NCBI GenBank assembly: GCA_016432725.1
Contig: JACJDG010000003.1
Span: 124,001 to 188,000, forward strand
Direction: 5' to 3'
DNA length: 64,000 nt
DNA from: Streptomyces sp. DHE7-1
GTDB lineage: Bacteria; Actinomycetota; Actinomycetes; Streptomycetales; Streptomycetaceae
The notes below the pieces were generated by a model. That model saw only the letters and a list, made by a program, of their open reading frames with translations. It was not told the DNA's origin and searched no databases. Positions 1-10,272 of this stretch are shown piece after piece. Both the position numbers and the translations under genes were made by a program. Position 1 is the first letter of the stretch. Every line of letters begins with the position of its first letter.

Positions 1-566
1 AGGAGACCGGACTGGACGGCGTGCGCCGGCAGTTCGAGACCAACGTCTTCGGCCTCTCCCGGATGACGCAGCTCGTCCTGCCGGGCATGCGCCGGGCGGG
101 CCGGGGAAGGATCGTCAACGTCGGTTCGATGGGCGGTCGGATCGTCTTTCCCGTCGGCGGCTACTACCACGCCAGCAAGTACGCGGTGGAGGCCCTCACC
201 GACGCCCTCCGCTTCGAGGCCGCGCCCTTCGGCGTCAAGGTGAGCCTGATCGAACCCGGCCTCATCCGCACCTCCTTCGGCGACACCGCAGCCCACACGC
301 TGGCCGGATCCGCCGCCCCGACCGGCCCCTACAGCGCACTGAACACGGCCGCAGAGCGGCAGATGGCCCAGTCATACGACTCGAAGGCGCTGTCCGCGCC
401 GCCCGAGACCGTCGCCAAGGCCATCGAGCACGCCGTCACCGCCTCCCGGCCCAAGACCCGCTACGTGGTAACCCCCGCGGCGAAGGCCCTCATCCACGCC
501 CGGCGCCTGCTCGGCGCACGCGTCTTCGACGCCTACCTGCGGGTGCAGTTCAGGGCGGCCGCATGA
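1..566 (+). CDS. short-chain dehydrogenase/reductase, 3' part
   Basis: This is the C-terminal part of a classical SDR; the gene begins before the window, and the frame is open from the first bases. Visible features are the NVFG segment of the central region, the serine-containing strand IVNVGSMGG, the catalytic YHASK (Tyr-x3-Lys), and the post-catalytic LIEPGLIRTSF loop. The N-terminal nucleotide-binding TGxxxGxG motif lies outside the window. It is probably a cytoplasmic NAD(P)-dependent oxidoreductase. The substrate cannot be inferred, and the downstream neighbours are unrelated. Confidence 0.9.
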   Translation, partial: ETGLDGVRRQFETNVFGLSRMTQLVLPGMRRAGRGRIVNVGSMGGRIVFPVGGYYHASKYAVEALTDALRFEAAPFGVKVSLIEPGLIRTSFGDTAAHTLAGSAAPTGPYSALNTAAERQMAQSYDSKALSAPPETVAKAIEHAVTASRPKTRYVVTPAAKALIHARRLLGARVFDAYLRVQFRAAA

Positions 567-763
567 GCGGAAGCCGTCCGGCTCGACGCGCACGCCCGTC
601 CTTCGGCGCACCTTGACCTGCCCAGCCATGAAGCTGCCGACGACGGGCTCGGCGCTGGCGGGCGCACTCGCGGGCATCCCGGGCCGCCCGGAGCGGCGTA
701 GGCCGGCCATGACATGACGGGCAGGCCACAGCCGCACCGGGTTCACCAACCCTGACCTGGTCG

Positions 764-785
764 CCTAAGAAGTCATCTCATTTGG
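764..785. repeat. solitary IS5-type insertion-sequence end
   Basis: A 22-nt stretch starting CCTAAGAAGTCATC matches the left end of the element at 8239-9116 (8244-8265) at 19 of 22 positions. No transposase sequence follows it; the next bases lead into the gene at 842. It looks like a scar left by excision or rearrangement of a related element, possibly connected with the element at 1405-2252, which has no recognisable end of this type on its left. Confidence 0.45.
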
Positions 786-841
786 TTGACCGCAACCCGA
801 ATACGGTGGCTCTGGACTGGGCGTGGACGCATGATCACGTC

Positions 842-1426
842 ATGACGTCTCCTGCTTCCTTCCGGAACCCGACCAACTGGTCCGACGGCTTCTATGAGCT
901 GGCGATCGAGATCGGGGCGACCGATGATGCCCGATTGCAGGACGTACTGACAGCCCTGTGGGCTGCGGCAGGCGTCCAGGGGTGCTTCGGCCGGAGCGAC
1001 CTCGAGCCTGAGGAGCAGGACCCGGTGCCGTGCACAGTCAGCTCTCTGACCGAGTACGGCCACCTTCGCGGTCAGGTTCGTCTGCCGATGAACCAGCTGG
1101 TCGTGTGTGGTTGTGTGGCCATCCGTGGCGGCGATGACAGCAGCGACTGGCTGGACTTCTATGTTCCGGTCGGTGCGCTGGACAACGCCGGCCTCGCCTA
1201 CTGGGACGGTCGGCCCTTCTTCAGATCCGACGTGATGGACGACTGGCTGGCCACCATCGGCAAGGAGACGTTCACCAGAGCCGCCTTCAGCTTGGGGGTC
1301 GTCGGGTTCGAGGTCTCCGGCTGCGCGGACGCCGGAACACTGGCAGGGCAGATGCCGCAGGAACGGGGCGTTGGATACTTGCTGCCCATAGATGGCGCCC
1401 TCCACTACGGAGCCGCCAACGCCTGA
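842..1426 (+). CDS. hypothetical protein
   Basis: This 194-residue acidic protein has no family I recognise. I place the start at the ATG giving MTSPASFRNPTNW; the frame is also open 60 nt upstream to an alternative GTG. It has no signal peptide or membrane segment and appears globular and cytoplasmic, with a Trp/Asp-rich middle (GGDDSSDWLDFYVPVGAL). Its style resembles small Streptomyces proteins of the immunity or unknown type, but there is no toxin next to it. The 3' end abuts an IS5-type element on the opposite strand, and the transposase frame runs a few bases into it. Confidence 0.6.
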   Translation: MTSPASFRNPTNWSDGFYELAIEIGATDDARLQDVLTALWAAAGVQGCFGRSDLEPEEQDPVPCTVSSLTEYGHLRGQVRLPMNQLVVCGCVAIRGGDDSSDWLDFYVPVGALDNAGLAYWDGRPFFRSDVMDDWLATIGKETFTRAAFSLGVVGFEVSGCADAGTLAGQMPQERGVGYLLPIDGALHYGAANA

Positions 1427-2252
1427 GCGCTCGCGCGGCTTCTCCCAGACTTGAGTCTGCGGAAGCAGATGATGGTGCAGGCGATGCTCGCGAAAGCGAG
1501 AAAGTGATCGGCCTTGCGTTCGTAACGGCGGTGGAGTCGGCGGCAGCCGGCAAGCCAGGCCATCGTTCGTTCGATCATCCAGCGGTGTCGACCGAGTCGC
1601 TGTGAGGTCTCGATGCCCGTACAGGCGATGCGGTGCTGAATGCCGCGCTGTGCCAGCCAGTGCCGCAGGTGACGGTAGTCGTAGCCCTTGTGCGCGTGGA
1701 GCTTGCCGGGCCTTCGTCGGCGTGGTCCTCGGCGGGACCGGATCGGAGGGATGCCCTTCACGAGCGGGATCAGGGCCTGACTGTCGTGGACATTGGCACC
1801 GGAGATGCCGACGGACAGGGGCAGACCGGTCCGCTCGGTGATCAGATGGATCTTTGAGCCGTACTTGCCCCGGTAGACAGGATTCGGACCTGTCAGGTCC
1901 CCCTTTTCAGGGCTCGCGTGTTGACCGAGTCGATCGCGCTCCGCGACCAGTCCTGGTCACCGCGGGCACCGAGTTCGTCAAGGGCCAGGCGGTGGAGCTT
2001 GGCCCACAGCCGGGCCTTGGTCCATTCGGTGAACCGGCGGTGGGCCGTCGCGCCGGACGGCCCAAACGAGGCCGCGGGCAGCTGCTGCCATGTGCAGCCC
2101 GAGGTCGCCACGAACACGATCGCGGCCAGGACCTCACGGTCGCCGTGGCGACGCCGGCCACCACCCTGCGGCCGCGACGGTGCCTCCGGGACCACTCGCT
2201 GGAACAACTCCCACAGCTCATCCGGCGCCAGTCGCTCAACAATCCCCGCCAT
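1405..2252 (-). mobile_element. IS5-family (IS427-like) transposase, two-frame, probably decayed element
   Basis: The transposase is encoded in two overlapping frames. OrfA (start 2252, MAGIVERLAPDELWELF) carries the N-terminal DUF4096-type domain and ends at 1893. OrfB carries the DDE C-terminal part (LPLSVGISGANVHDSQALI, RRRPGKLHAHKGYDYRHLR, RHRWMIERTMAWL). The switch is a -1 step at an A4G5 run near 1900, the normal translational frameshift of this subgroup. OrfB overruns into the neighbouring gene and stops only at 1405, and I see no paired terminal inverted repeats. The element therefore seems to have lost its ends. It is a cousin of the element at 8239-9116, not a copy. Confidence 0.8.
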
Positions 2253-2531
2253 GACAGCGGAAGGCATAAGTGTGGCCGTCCTCGTCCCTACGCGTCCAGC
2301 GGTCAGGTTGACCGATCGGCGCGTGGAATTGGTCATGCCCACCCACCCCTGGCTCAGCGAACGCTCGTGGTCGCCTCACGACGGCGGGGCGGGCAGGGCG
2401 TTCTCGGACAGCGCTCGTGCGGCATGGACGAGGTTGGAGGCCATCGCCCGGCCGGTGGAGGCCGTCCAGTCGTGACCCCAGGGAGCGTCGTCGACGAAGC
2501 AGCCGTGGTGGTGGCACCTCGCAGGGGCCTG

Positions 2532-2564
2532 GCACCCGACTTGTCGTCACACCAAGTCGGGTGC
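2532..2564 (-). terminator. hairpin terminator enclosing the MFS stop codon
   Basis: This is a perfect 12-bp inverted repeat: GCACCCGACTTG at 2532-2543 and its complement at 2553-2564, with a 9-nt loop. The stop codon of the MFS gene (2547-2549) lies inside the loop. There is no T-tract, which is common for Streptomyces terminators. It would end the arsR-MFS transcript exactly at the end of the reading frame. Confidence 0.7.
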
Positions 2565-3830
2565 ACTCTCCTGAACGGGATCCATGGATGCCGGGTGATC
2601 CGGGGCGGCAGTATGCAGCGCCGCTTCAACCCGACGGTTGCTGGTCATCGACGCCGTGACGGCCGTCATCGCCAGGAGGAGGACGGCGGCGGCGTAGAGC
2701 GGGGTGCGGATGTCGTAGGTGGTGGCCAGCCAGCCACCGAGGAAGGCCCCAACGGGGGCGGCGCACATGGCCAGCATGCGGGAGGTGGAGGCGACCCGGC
2801 CCATGAGGCGGGCCGGGACGATCGCCTGCCGGAGGGAGGGCCCGAGCACCATCGTGGCGCCCATGCCGGCCCCGCAGACGGCGAGCGCCAGGCCGGCCAC
2901 ATACGGGTTCGGGGCAGCGGCAAGGCCCAGAATGGCAAGCCCTTCGACTGCGGCCGTGCAGGTCAGTGCGGTGCCGGTACCGAGTCTCCGGCCAAGACAG
3001 GAGGCGATGCCTGCACCGAGCAGGCCGCCGGTGGCCTCCGCGGTGAGGAGCAGGCCGAAGCCGTAGGTCTCGATGCCGAGGCGGTCGTGTGCGAAGAGAG
3101 CGAGGACGGTCTCCACGGCGAGGAAGGCTATGTTCCCGACCGCCGGGCGGAGCGCGAGCCCGAGCAGCAGCGTGTCCCGGAAGACGTACGAGGCTCCGGC
3201 CCGCGCCTGCCGGAGGAGCGACTCGCGGATCTCCGGTACGGGCCGGGGTACGGCGGGAAGCGACCGCACGAGCAGTGCGGAGAGGATGAACGACGCCGCG
3301 TCGGCGAGCAGCGGAACCGGTCGCCCCAGCGCGAGCAGCGCACTGCCCACAGGTGGCCCCGCGAATCCGGACATTGCTGTCTGGGTGCCGCGCAGGCGGG
3401 AGTTGGCTCTCTCCAGGAGAGCGGGGTCGCGGCCGAGCAGATCCGGTAGATAGGCCGTGGCGGCCGTGTCGAAGAAGAGTCCGCCGACGCCGAGCAGGAA
3501 GGCGATGACGGCGAGCAGCTCAATGCTCAGCGCGTCGACCGCGGCTGTTGCCGCTGGTATTGCGAGCAGCACCGCGCGCGCCGCGTCCATGACCCACATC
3601 GTGCGCCGACGGTCCCAGCGGTCCACCAGCGCACCACCGAGCACCCCGAAGAGCAGCCACGGCAGCGTCCCGGCGGCCGTTACGGCGGCGAGCGCCATGG
3701 GATCCCGTGTCAACGTCAACGCGAGCAGGGGCAGAGCGGCATACGACACCCCGTCACCGAGCGAGGATACGGTCTGCGCTGTCCACAGCTGTCCGAACCC
3801 CGTCGGCAACTTCCGAACGTCTGCGATCAT
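2547..3830 (-). CDS. MFS transporter (drug/siderophore exporter type, MFS_3)
   Basis: This 427-residue major facilitator protein has about 12 hydrophobic segments. The N-terminal part (QLWTAQTVSSLGDGVSYAAL) and the loop 2-3 motif GGALVDRWDRRRTM are typical of the EntS/macrolide-efflux branch, so it likely exports a drug or metabolite by proton antiport in the plasma membrane. Its ATG overlaps the TGA of the upstream ArsR gene (ATGA), so the two are translationally coupled and the regulator probably controls the pump. A terminator hairpin overlaps the stop codon. A short piece of a close homologue lies in the opposite orientation at 4789-4860. Confidence 0.9.
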   Translation of the reverse strand: MIADVRKLPTGFGQLWTAQTVSSLGDGVSYAALPLLALTLTRDPMALAAVTAAGTLPWLLFGVLGGALVDRWDRRRTMWVMDAARAVLLAIPAATAAVDALSIELLAVIAFLLGVGGLFFDTAATAYLPDLLGRDPALLERANSRLRGTQTAMSGFAGPPVGSALLALGRPVPLLADAASFILSALLVRSLPAVPRPVPEIRESLLRQARAGASYVFRDTLLLGLALRPAVGNIAFLAVETVLALFAHDRLGIETYGFGLLLTAEATGGLLGAGIASCLGRRLGTGTALTCTAAVEGLAILGLAAAPNPYVAGLALAVCGAGMGATMVLGPSLRQAIVPARLMGRVASTSRMLAMCAAPVGAFLGGWLATTYDIRTPLYAAAVLLLAMTAVTASMTSNRRVEAALHTAAPDHPASMDPVQESAPDLV

Positions 3831-4366
3831 TTGGTGCCCTGCTCGGTCTGCGCGGGCGATGCCGGGTGGAACAGTGCGAAGACGAGTGAGGCGTCCGGCA
3901 GCGACGGATCGGACAGTTCCCGGTACTCGTCCGCCAGTGCTTGCAGCCGCGCTCCCAGTCGTGCGAACTGCTCCTCGGTGAGTCGCAGATGCGCCATCCG
4001 TACGTGGCGCTCGCCATCCGCTGGCGAAGCCTCCAGGTCTGCCACCGCATGCCGCATCAGCACATCCGGCCCTCCCTCACCCGGATCCGGCAGCACGATT
4101 GTTCGCGCGGCCATCGCGTAGTACCGCTCAGTGACTCCCCGCACTTTCCGCGTCCGCACCACCTTGACCAGGCCGGTCCGCTCCAACAGCCGCACGTGAT
4201 AGCTGGAACTCCCCTTCGCAAGGCCAAGCCGATCGGCGATCTGCGTGATGGTCGCCGGCTCGAAGCGGAGCACGGCCATGATCCGGTGGCGCGTGAGATT
4301 GGAGACGGCACGGAGTTGCTCGTCCGTGGTGACGTGAAACGCCTCGGGAAGATCATCGCTAGGCAT
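3827..4366 (-). CDS. ArsR-family winged-helix regulator
   Basis: A 179-residue protein from the ATG giving MPSDDLPEAFHV. The helix-turn-helix region (ITQIADRLGLAKGSSSYHVR, then LLERTGLVKVV) is the ArsR/HTH_20 type seen in regulators of MFS pumps. The C-terminal half is helical (HLRLTEEQFARLGARLQALA) and probably dimerises or binds the inducer; no metal-binding cysteine cluster is visible, so a small organic inducer is more likely than a metal. It heads the operon with the MFS gene. A perfect palindrome lies 11 nt upstream of its start, consistent with autoregulation. The frame is open further upstream, but that part is not ArsR-like. Confidence 0.88.
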   Translation of the reverse strand: MPSDDLPEAFHVTTDEQLRAVSNLTRHRIMAVLRFEPATITQIADRLGLAKGSSSYHVRLLERTGLVKVVRTRKVRGVTERYYAMAARTIVLPDPGEGGPDVLMRHAVADLEASPADGERHVRMAHLRLTEEQFARLGARLQALADEYRELSDPSLPDASLVFALFHPASPAQTEQGTK

Positions 4367-4376
4367 GCCAACAATG

Positions 4377-4392
4377 GTCAACGATTCTTGAC
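4377..4392 (-). promoter_or_regulatory. candidate ArsR operator
   Basis: This is a perfect inverted repeat, GTCAA-N6-TTGAC, immediately upstream of the arsR start codon. Its position over the probable promoter or leader fits autorepression of the arsR-MFS operon. Confidence 0.5.
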
Positions 4393-5119
4393 TATTCAGC
4401 AAGTGACTTTCGCGGCCCCTCCGGACTCGGCTGCCCGGCGCGCGAGGCCGCCATGGAAGCCCTCTACTCGCTAGCCGAGGTCGCCGCCGCGCACCACGGT
4501 CCACGCGGCCGCGGCAAGTCCACCAAGGCCAGGACCACGACCACGACCACCGAGACCACCACCGAGGGGCGGGACGAGTTCCACATTCACGACCAGAACA
4601 TCGCTCGTAACGGCCCCGTCAACCAGCCCTAGCACACACGGCGAACCAGGCTGGCGGCTCGTGACCCGAGACGACACCCGGGGCACAAGCCATCAGTCCG
4701 GCACCTCGAGTCGGCAGCCGCCCAAGACGGCGTGACCGTCTGCTGCGGCTTGCCGGCCCGGTCCATCGCGGTGTCCCCGAACTTGATCCGCCCGGCGGTC
4801 GGGAACATCGCCTTCCTCGCCTTGGAGACCGTCCTCGCCCTCTTCGCGCACCAGCGTTTGCGGTTGGCGACCTGGTCAGCAGTCCCTGGGAACGTGCAGC
4901 GGACTCCGCGCTTGCACAGCCAGGCTCTGGCCGGCGCTCCCGGCGCCGGTGGGCGCGGGAGCGTTGCAACGGCCCCTCAAGGGTCCACCCGTCCGCGCTT
5001 CGTCCAGCGGCGCGTGGGCCGGCCCACACGCAGGCTTCGCGAGCAGGTCGACAGGCTTGCGTTCAGTCGCCCTGTCGCGGCCGCTCAGGTATCGGCCCCG
5101 AAGTCGGCGGGCAGCGGGG
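4393..5119. other. scarred intergenic region
   Basis: No convincing intact gene lies here. A 59-codon ORF at 4453-4632 (+) starts MEALYSLAEVAAAHHG and then becomes a Thr run; it looks like a gene 5' fragment. The MFS fragment listed separately lies at 4789-4860. The rest has no coding signature I can support. Confidence 0.4.
4789..4860 (+). pseudogene. MFS transporter internal fragment
   Basis: About 70 nt encode RPAVGNIAFLALETVLALFA, nearly identical at protein and DNA level to the internal segment of the MFS gene at 2547-3830 but on the opposite strand. No flanking MFS sequence is recognisable. It is either a fragment duplicated and inverted from that gene or the remains of a second pump gene. 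Confidence 0.6.
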
Positions 5120-5815
5120 CTGGACGCAGAAAGCGTGCTGCTGGACGTGATCGCGACCACGCAGGGCAAGGTGGGCGCGGAATGGGCGGCCAACCGCATC
5201 AGCGTCGTCCAGGAACATGCCGCGACCTCCATCAATGAACGAGCCGTGGCCGCGCTCGCCCTGCACCCGCCCCCACTCGGGGCAGGGTGACGGTGGCCTG
5301 CGTGGACGGTGAGTGGTACTCGCTGCCCGCACGCCTGCTGGCCGAGGTGGTCAAGCTACACGGCTGGCAGGTCGACTACCTCGGCGCCCAGGTACCGGCC
5401 CCGCACGTTATGTCCCACCTGCACCGCACCCATGCGGACGCGGTCACGCTCTCCGGATCAATCGCCACCAGGCTGCCTACCGCGCACGCTGCGATCACCG
5501 CATGCCAGACCGTCGGCGGGCTCGTCCTGGTCGGCGGCGCCGCCTTCGGCCCCGACGGCGGGTACGCCGAACTTCTGGGGGCGGACGCTTGGGCTCCTGA
5601 CGCCCGCGCCGCCGCCGACATCCTCGCCCGGGGAGCTCCAGCCCGCCCGCGGTGGGACCACCAGCAGGTCGACGACCTGCCCCACCCGGTCGACCAGGAG
5701 TACACGCTGGTGTCCCGTAACAGCGCCTCCCTTGTCCGAAGCGTCTTCACCGGCCTTGAGGACGCCTTCCCCGCCATGCGCACCTACGACGACGTGCGAC
5801 TCGAGCGCACAGCCG
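5120..5815 (+). pseudogene. cobalamin B12-binding domain protein, truncated
   Basis: The fragment begins in the helical B12-binding-2 domain (ESVLLDVIATTQGKVG, with the W-x9-EH motif in WAANRISVVQEH). It continues into the Rossmann-like B12-binding domain (ARLLAEVVKLHGWQVDYLGA, then LVLVGGAAFGPDGGYAELLGA). Two defects remain after repair of one missing base in the C-run at 5270-5274. The N terminus is missing and the end is lost after VRLERTA. At the place where this family carries the cobalt-coordinating His of the DxHxxG-type motif, the sequence reads DGEWYSLP, with Tyr. Intact relatives are about 340 residues. It is probably a dead sensor gene. Confidence 0.7.
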
Positions 5816-5925
5816 CGGGTGACGGCATCCGGGAGAGGCGCGGCGGGCCGGAGGGAGGCTGGAGCTCCCCGGCCGGGTCGCAGCAGCCTCCCTTCAGGCA
5901 CCTGTGCGAACGCTTCGAGCGATGG

Positions 5926-6336
5926 TCAGGCCGCCCAGACTCCCGAGTTCGACGCCGTAATACCGAAGTCGAAGTAGAAGTGCGTGCCGTCCTTGACGTC
6001 CGTCGCGACGACGGTCCATTGGCCCGCCGGGGCGGTCTTGTACGAGCCCTGGCAGTACGAGCCGCCGGAGCTGGGCAGCCAGCACACCGCGATGCTCGTG
6101 GTCGTGTTGGGTTTGATGTTGATATCGGCGCAGTTGGTGGTGGCCGTCAGGTACGGGCCACCTTGCGGGTACCAGCGGTTCCCTGCGGGCTTGGAGTACG
6201 ACTTCGCACTGCCGTAGCAGGAGAGCGCCCCCGTCTCCCCGCTGGTCTGGGCCTGGGCGGCCGGCGCGGCGGCGAGGACACCGCCGAGCAGCACCGCCGA
6301 GAATAAGGACGCGGTGACAGCCTTCCTGATGCTCAT
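5926..6336 (-). CDS. small secreted protein
   Basis: A 136-residue protein with a clear Sec signal peptide: MSIRK, then a hydrophobic core, then cleavage after AAQA near residue 29. The mature part is about 107 residues, rich in Ser/Thr/Gly/Tyr, with four Cys (SCYGS, TNCADI, AVCWL, SYCQGS) that probably form two disulfides. An AGGGGG-like ribosome site precedes the ATG. I recognise no family. It is an extracellular protein of unknown role and stands alone, with no operon partner. Confidence 0.75.
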   Translation of the reverse strand: MSIRKAVTASLFSAVLLGGVLAAAPAAQAQTSGETGALSCYGSAKSYSKPAGNRWYPQGGPYLTATTNCADINIKPNTTTSIAVCWLPSSGGSYCQGSYKTAPAGQWTVVATDVKDGTHFYFDFGITASNSGVWAA

Positions 6337-7586
6337 GTTTCCCCCTCGTGAAGTGCCGGGTTCCCCGGTCGGTCCCCTGGCGACAGCGGTCCGGAGCCCG
6401 TGGCTTCGGCCCTCGCACCGCAACCACAGGATGCTGCGGGACATCCCCCCAACGCAGGGGCCATACCGGTCAGGTCCTTGTCATGTTGCACGAGCCGGAT
6501 GGGGTGCCTGTCGAGTCGAGTGGATCGGCATCACCAGCCGGACTGGACCGCACGTGGTGCCGAGGCGGTCATGGTGCTCACGGCACCGGCCCGGAGGGTC
6601 AGGCAGTAAGCCACGTCGGCACTCATCGACGATCACGGTCGGCTCTGACAGAAAGACATCCCGGTCGACGGGACCATGAGCGATGTTGAACGCGTCGAGC
6701 CAGTATGAACAACTGCGGATGCTCAGGGCGCTGGTGAACCGGTAGTTCAACTGCCGGCGGCCCCACAGCCAGGGAAGCACCCGAACTGCCGGCGGCCTGC
6801 GCGGCCGCGGCGGCAGCCTAAGAGCGCTCGGCATGAGCGATCACTCGGAGCAGATCACCTTCGTCCCGCAGCCGGACACTGATCTGGCGCAGGTCCTTCC
6901 TGGCTCGAACGGGGCGCACCGGCGCCGCGTTGCTGCGGGCAGCGGCCTCCCACCCGGAGACTGCTTCGTCCAGGAGACTAGGACCCGGAGCAGGCGGCGA
7001 AGAGCGCCATCCGGCATGCGCCGGCAGATCCGGCCGATCAGGTAGGCATTAGCAGTTCATTACGGCGAGCCACGACACGGCGCGACCAACGGCGCCGGCG
7101 TTGCGGCACTCGAAGGGTGTCGGTGATGAGTGCACGTTGCCGAGGCCGCTGGTGATGCGCATGAGCACGTGCACTCAAGCCGTGGTCCGGGAGCGCGGCC
7201 GCTGGCGGGCGGACTCCTTGCTGAGCCGTCTGTCAGACATCACGGTCGCGCAATCCAGCCCCTGCAGGTTGAGTCCACCAAGCCCCCGAACACCGTCACC
7301 GTGCTGTCCTTCGTGGAGGTCCGCCGCAGTGATCAGGGGTACGAACCCCACCGCCCTTGATGGAGACGCTGAGACCCCGGCACGACGGCTGCGCGCACGA
7401 TCGGGAAGAGCATGACGAACTGGAGCGCAACCGTCGGAAGCCGTTACCGCCCCTCTCGCTCTGCCAGAAACCTCTCGGGAGCCGTGCGAAAGCGAGAGAG
7501 ACGGCCAATCCCATCCAGTGGCGAGTCGTTGAGCCCACCACCCAGTAAGACATTGGCGACCCACAGTGGGGTCACCAGCAACAAAA
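6337..7586. other. long region without a recognisable gene
   Basis: About 1.25 kb. All open frames are short, lack plausible ribosome sites and do not resemble proteins I know. The base composition is less GC-biased by codon position than in the neighbouring genes. It is probably decayed DNA. Confidence 0.5.
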
Positions 7587-7922
7587 TCACGCCGACGAGG
7601 GTCCGACCATGAGCCACATGATGATGATCGATGCGATCGCCAGAGCGGTGACCCAAGCACCGGCTTGCAGTTGCAGCCGATCCGGTCGGTGCTGCGGGCC
7701 ACCGGAGCCGCGCGGTTGCGGGGTATTCGGGGAAGCCTGGCGGGGCGGGGCAGCGTAACCAAGGGTTTCAAACAGCTCAAGTGGCGGACGAGGCTTGGTA
7801 CGTCGTGCGCACACGCGACAGGTGTGGCCGCGCTCATGCCGGTTGAAACGGCTGCAGCCAGGATCAGGGCACGTGAGCTGTCCCGGTCTTACTTCGTCGT
7901 CGCCGTGAGATGCCCCGTCCAT
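7587..7922 (-). CDS. small zinc-ribbon-like membrane protein
   Basis: I choose the ATG at 7922 because GGGGGA sits five bases upstream; a GTG 18 nt earlier is in frame. The roughly 111-residue product has an N-terminal four-cysteine knuckle (TCPDPGCSRFNRHERGHTC, then RVC), a Pro-rich linker and one C-terminal transmembrane helix (VTALAIASIIIMWLMV). The sequence after the stop, in another frame, encodes a second helix (LVGVILLLVTPLWVANVLL). The true protein may therefore be longer with two helices, and this may be another lost-base site. Function unknown. Confidence 0.5.
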   Translation of the reverse strand: MDGASHGDDEVRPGQLTCPDPGCSRFNRHERGHTCRVCARRTKPRPPLELFETLGYAAPPRQASPNTPQPRGSGGPQHRPDRLQLQAGAWVTALAIASIIIMWLMVGPSSA

Positions 7923-8209
7923 ATCTCCCCCAAAGTCCACGGAAAAGCCGACTCCTGCTCATAGTAGGCAACTGTCGCGCAGCAGAGCACCTGTTGATGC
8001 TTTTGCTCGTGCTCGCAGAACGCGCCGCCGCGACGGCTGCGCAGGCGCAGCAGCCGCGACATGACGGGCCTCGGGCAACCATCCGCCGGGGTCCGCCACC
8101 CCGCCACCGTGATCGCGCTCACCCGATAGTGAGTAACAGACGCGACAGCGCCCGCCGCTCGAGGGCTGACGCCCCGCCCTAACCGCCCACACGGGCCCTG
8201 GGGCGTTAC

Positions 8210-9116
<907 letters not shown>

Positions 9117-9401
9117 GACCGTGAGGCGAGCTCGCTGGTCCCCGATCAACCACTCCGGGCACCTCTCCCTGATCCCAGCCGCCGGTACTGCCCGGCTGTC
9201 GTTCACAAGACCAACCGTGTCAGGACACGCTGACCGCGCCCTGACACGCTCGACCAGTCGCTCCCAGCACATCACCATCGGCCAATCCCCAGGAGCACGC
9301 GTCATGAACGATCCGGCCGAGGACGGGCGCGGGATCTCGTCCCCGTGCGCTACCACCAGTGAGCATGACCGGCCCGGAAGCCGACTTCACACGGTGAGCC
9401 G

Positions 9402-10272
9402 TTATGGCAGCGGCGTTCCACCGGTGGCGTTCAAGATCTCCGCCGTGATGAAACTCGCCCGCTCGGACGCGAGGAAGACGTACGCGGGCGCCATCTCGGC
9501 GGGCTGCGCCGGCCGCCCCAGGGGGCCTGCTTGCCGAACTCCTTGGTGTCGGGAAGGGTCGCCGGGATCAGTGGCGTCCACACGGGTCCAGGTGCCACGG
9601 CGTTGACCCGAATGCCGTCGGACGCGACCATCTGCGCCAGCCCCTGGGTGAATGTGACGATCGCCCCTTGGTCGTTGCATAGTCCAGCAGGTGCGGACTG
9701 GGCTTGTAGGCCTGCACTGAGGTGGTGTTGATGATTGCACCGCCCTCCGGGATGTGCGGGAGGGCCTTTTTGCACAGCCAGAACATGCCGTAGAGGTTCG
9801 TCCGCAGGACCCGGTCGAACTGATCCGTGGTGATCGCCTGGATGCCGTCCGGTTGTGACATCTGATAGGCGGCGTTGTTGACGAGGACGTCGATGCGCCC
9901 GAACTCACCGACGGCACGTTCGATCAGCCGGTCGCACTGCTCCTCATCCCGGATGTCGCACGGCACGGCTACCGCCTTGCGCCCCGCCTCCTCGATGAGC
10001 CGCGCCGTCTCGTGAGCGTCCTCTTCTTCCTCTGGAAGGTGGGAGAAGAGGACATCAGCTCCTTCGCGGGCGAAAGCGAGGCACACAGCACGGCCGATGC
10101 CCGAGTCTCCGCCGGTCACCACCGTCGCCCGGTTCTCGAGCTGTCCGCTGCCCTCGTAGGTGTCCTCACCGTGGTCAGGCGGCGGGTCCATGGGGCCGGT
10201 CCAGCCCGGGTGCTGTTGGTCCTGGTCAGGAAAGTCGGGCTCGGGATGCTTGTGGGCGGGATGCTGGCTCAT
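9402..10272 (-). CDS. SDR oxidoreductase (YghA/YhdF type), two frameshifts
   Basis: A member of the long-N-terminus SDR group (about 290 residues) often annotated as glucose-1-dehydrogenase or general-stress SDR. Its features are the leader MSQHPAHKHPEPDFPDQDQQ, nucleotide site VVTGGDSGIGRAVCLAFARE, NNAAYQ, catalytic Ser region NTTSVQAYK, YATTK, and the C-terminal FITAEILNATGGTPLP. The frame breaks twice, each repaired by one base: in the C-run at 9664-9667 (after YATTKG) and in the G-run at 9521-9525. All domains are otherwise complete, so a sequencing artefact is more likely than decay. Relatives are often in SigB-type stress regulons. Confidence 0.8.

Noticed and set aside
764..2300. A complete composite element bounded by the solitary end at 764 and the IS5-type element
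   Set aside because: No matching second end is found on the right, and the gene at 842 has no transposon-type function.
1854..3449. A 531-codon plus-strand frame opposite the transposase and MFS genes
   Set aside because: It is the antisense of two recognised genes and has no protein-like composition.
9302..9401. Fragment of a DUF2252-type gene (RYH... after MNDPAEDGRG)
   Set aside because: The similarity rests on a few residues only and cannot be extended.
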